This document shows positions 5,475-5,475 of a stretch of DNA of 5,475 nt, piece after piece. A program made the translations under genes and the position numbers. The DNA is taken from the NCBI GenBank assembly GCA_049522565.1, contig JBEKNT010000440.1:1-5475 (forward strand). The letters run 5' to 3'. Each line of letters starts with the position of its first letter. The first letter of the stretch is position 1. The notes under the pieces were generated by a model. It was not told the DNA's origin. It worked only from the letters and a program-made list of their open reading frames with translations, and ran no database searches. The stretch comes from JASHVB01 sp049522565. Lineage in GTDB: Bacteria; Pseudomonadota; Alphaproteobacteria; Acetobacterales; Acetobacteraceae.

Positions 5475-5475
5475 A

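Larger units (their letters stand above)
5221..5475. other. Intergenic region with two long inverted repeats
   Basis: This 255-bp stretch follows the hydrolase and carries no convincing coding frame. Its first half (5221-5320) shows nothing I can name. Its second half holds two separate inverted repeats, listed individually, that both contain the shared 9-mer GCGAAGCGG (5352-5360 and 5401-5409). The right edge cuts immediately after the second repeat. Confidence 0.6.

Overview
The window is high-GC bacterial DNA with strong G/C bias at third codon positions. Gene content (an LLM-class flavin oxidoreductase, 3-hydroxyisobutyryl-CoA hydrolase, Ala/Pro-rich envelope-type proteins) and GC-rich intergenic inverted repeats suggest an alphaproteobacterium, perhaps Rhodospirillales/Acetobacteraceae. 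That placement is inference from style, not from a marker gene.

Layout from left to right: (1) the 5' part of a minus-strand gene for a small secreted Thr-rich protein, running off the left edge (1-293). (2) A 222-bp divergent intergenic region holding a perfect 14-bp tandem repeat and a short palindrome. (3) A plus-strand flavin-dependent monooxygenase-like gene (516-1706), started at the ATG with a clear Shine-Dalgarno. (4) A large minus-strand gene (1666-4071, 801 aa) that converges on and overlaps the oxidoreductase by 41 bp. (5) A 141-bp divergent region. (6) A plus-strand 3-hydroxyisobutyryl-CoA hydrolase of valine catabolism (4213-5220). (7) A 255-bp 3' intergenic region with two long inverted repeats that look like dispersed REP-like elements, possibly also acting as transcription terminators.

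The genes do not form an operon: strands alternate (-, +, -, +), and each gene has its own divergent or convergent border. The two enzymes are ordinary metabolic genes with no visible link to each other. The unusual object is the 801-aa protein. It has an N-terminal segment that reads like a winged-helix DNA-binding fold, then a charged linker built from tandem 8-residue repeats, a Tyr-containing triple pentapeptide repeat, one short hydrophobic segment, about 330 residues of Ala/Pro/Val-rich low-complexity sequence with an internal 141-nt duplication, and a distinct C-terminal segment of about 108 residues. If the domain reading is right, it would be a membrane-anchored, ToxR/CadC-like layout with an unusual repeat linker. 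This is a hypothesis from reading the sequence alone.
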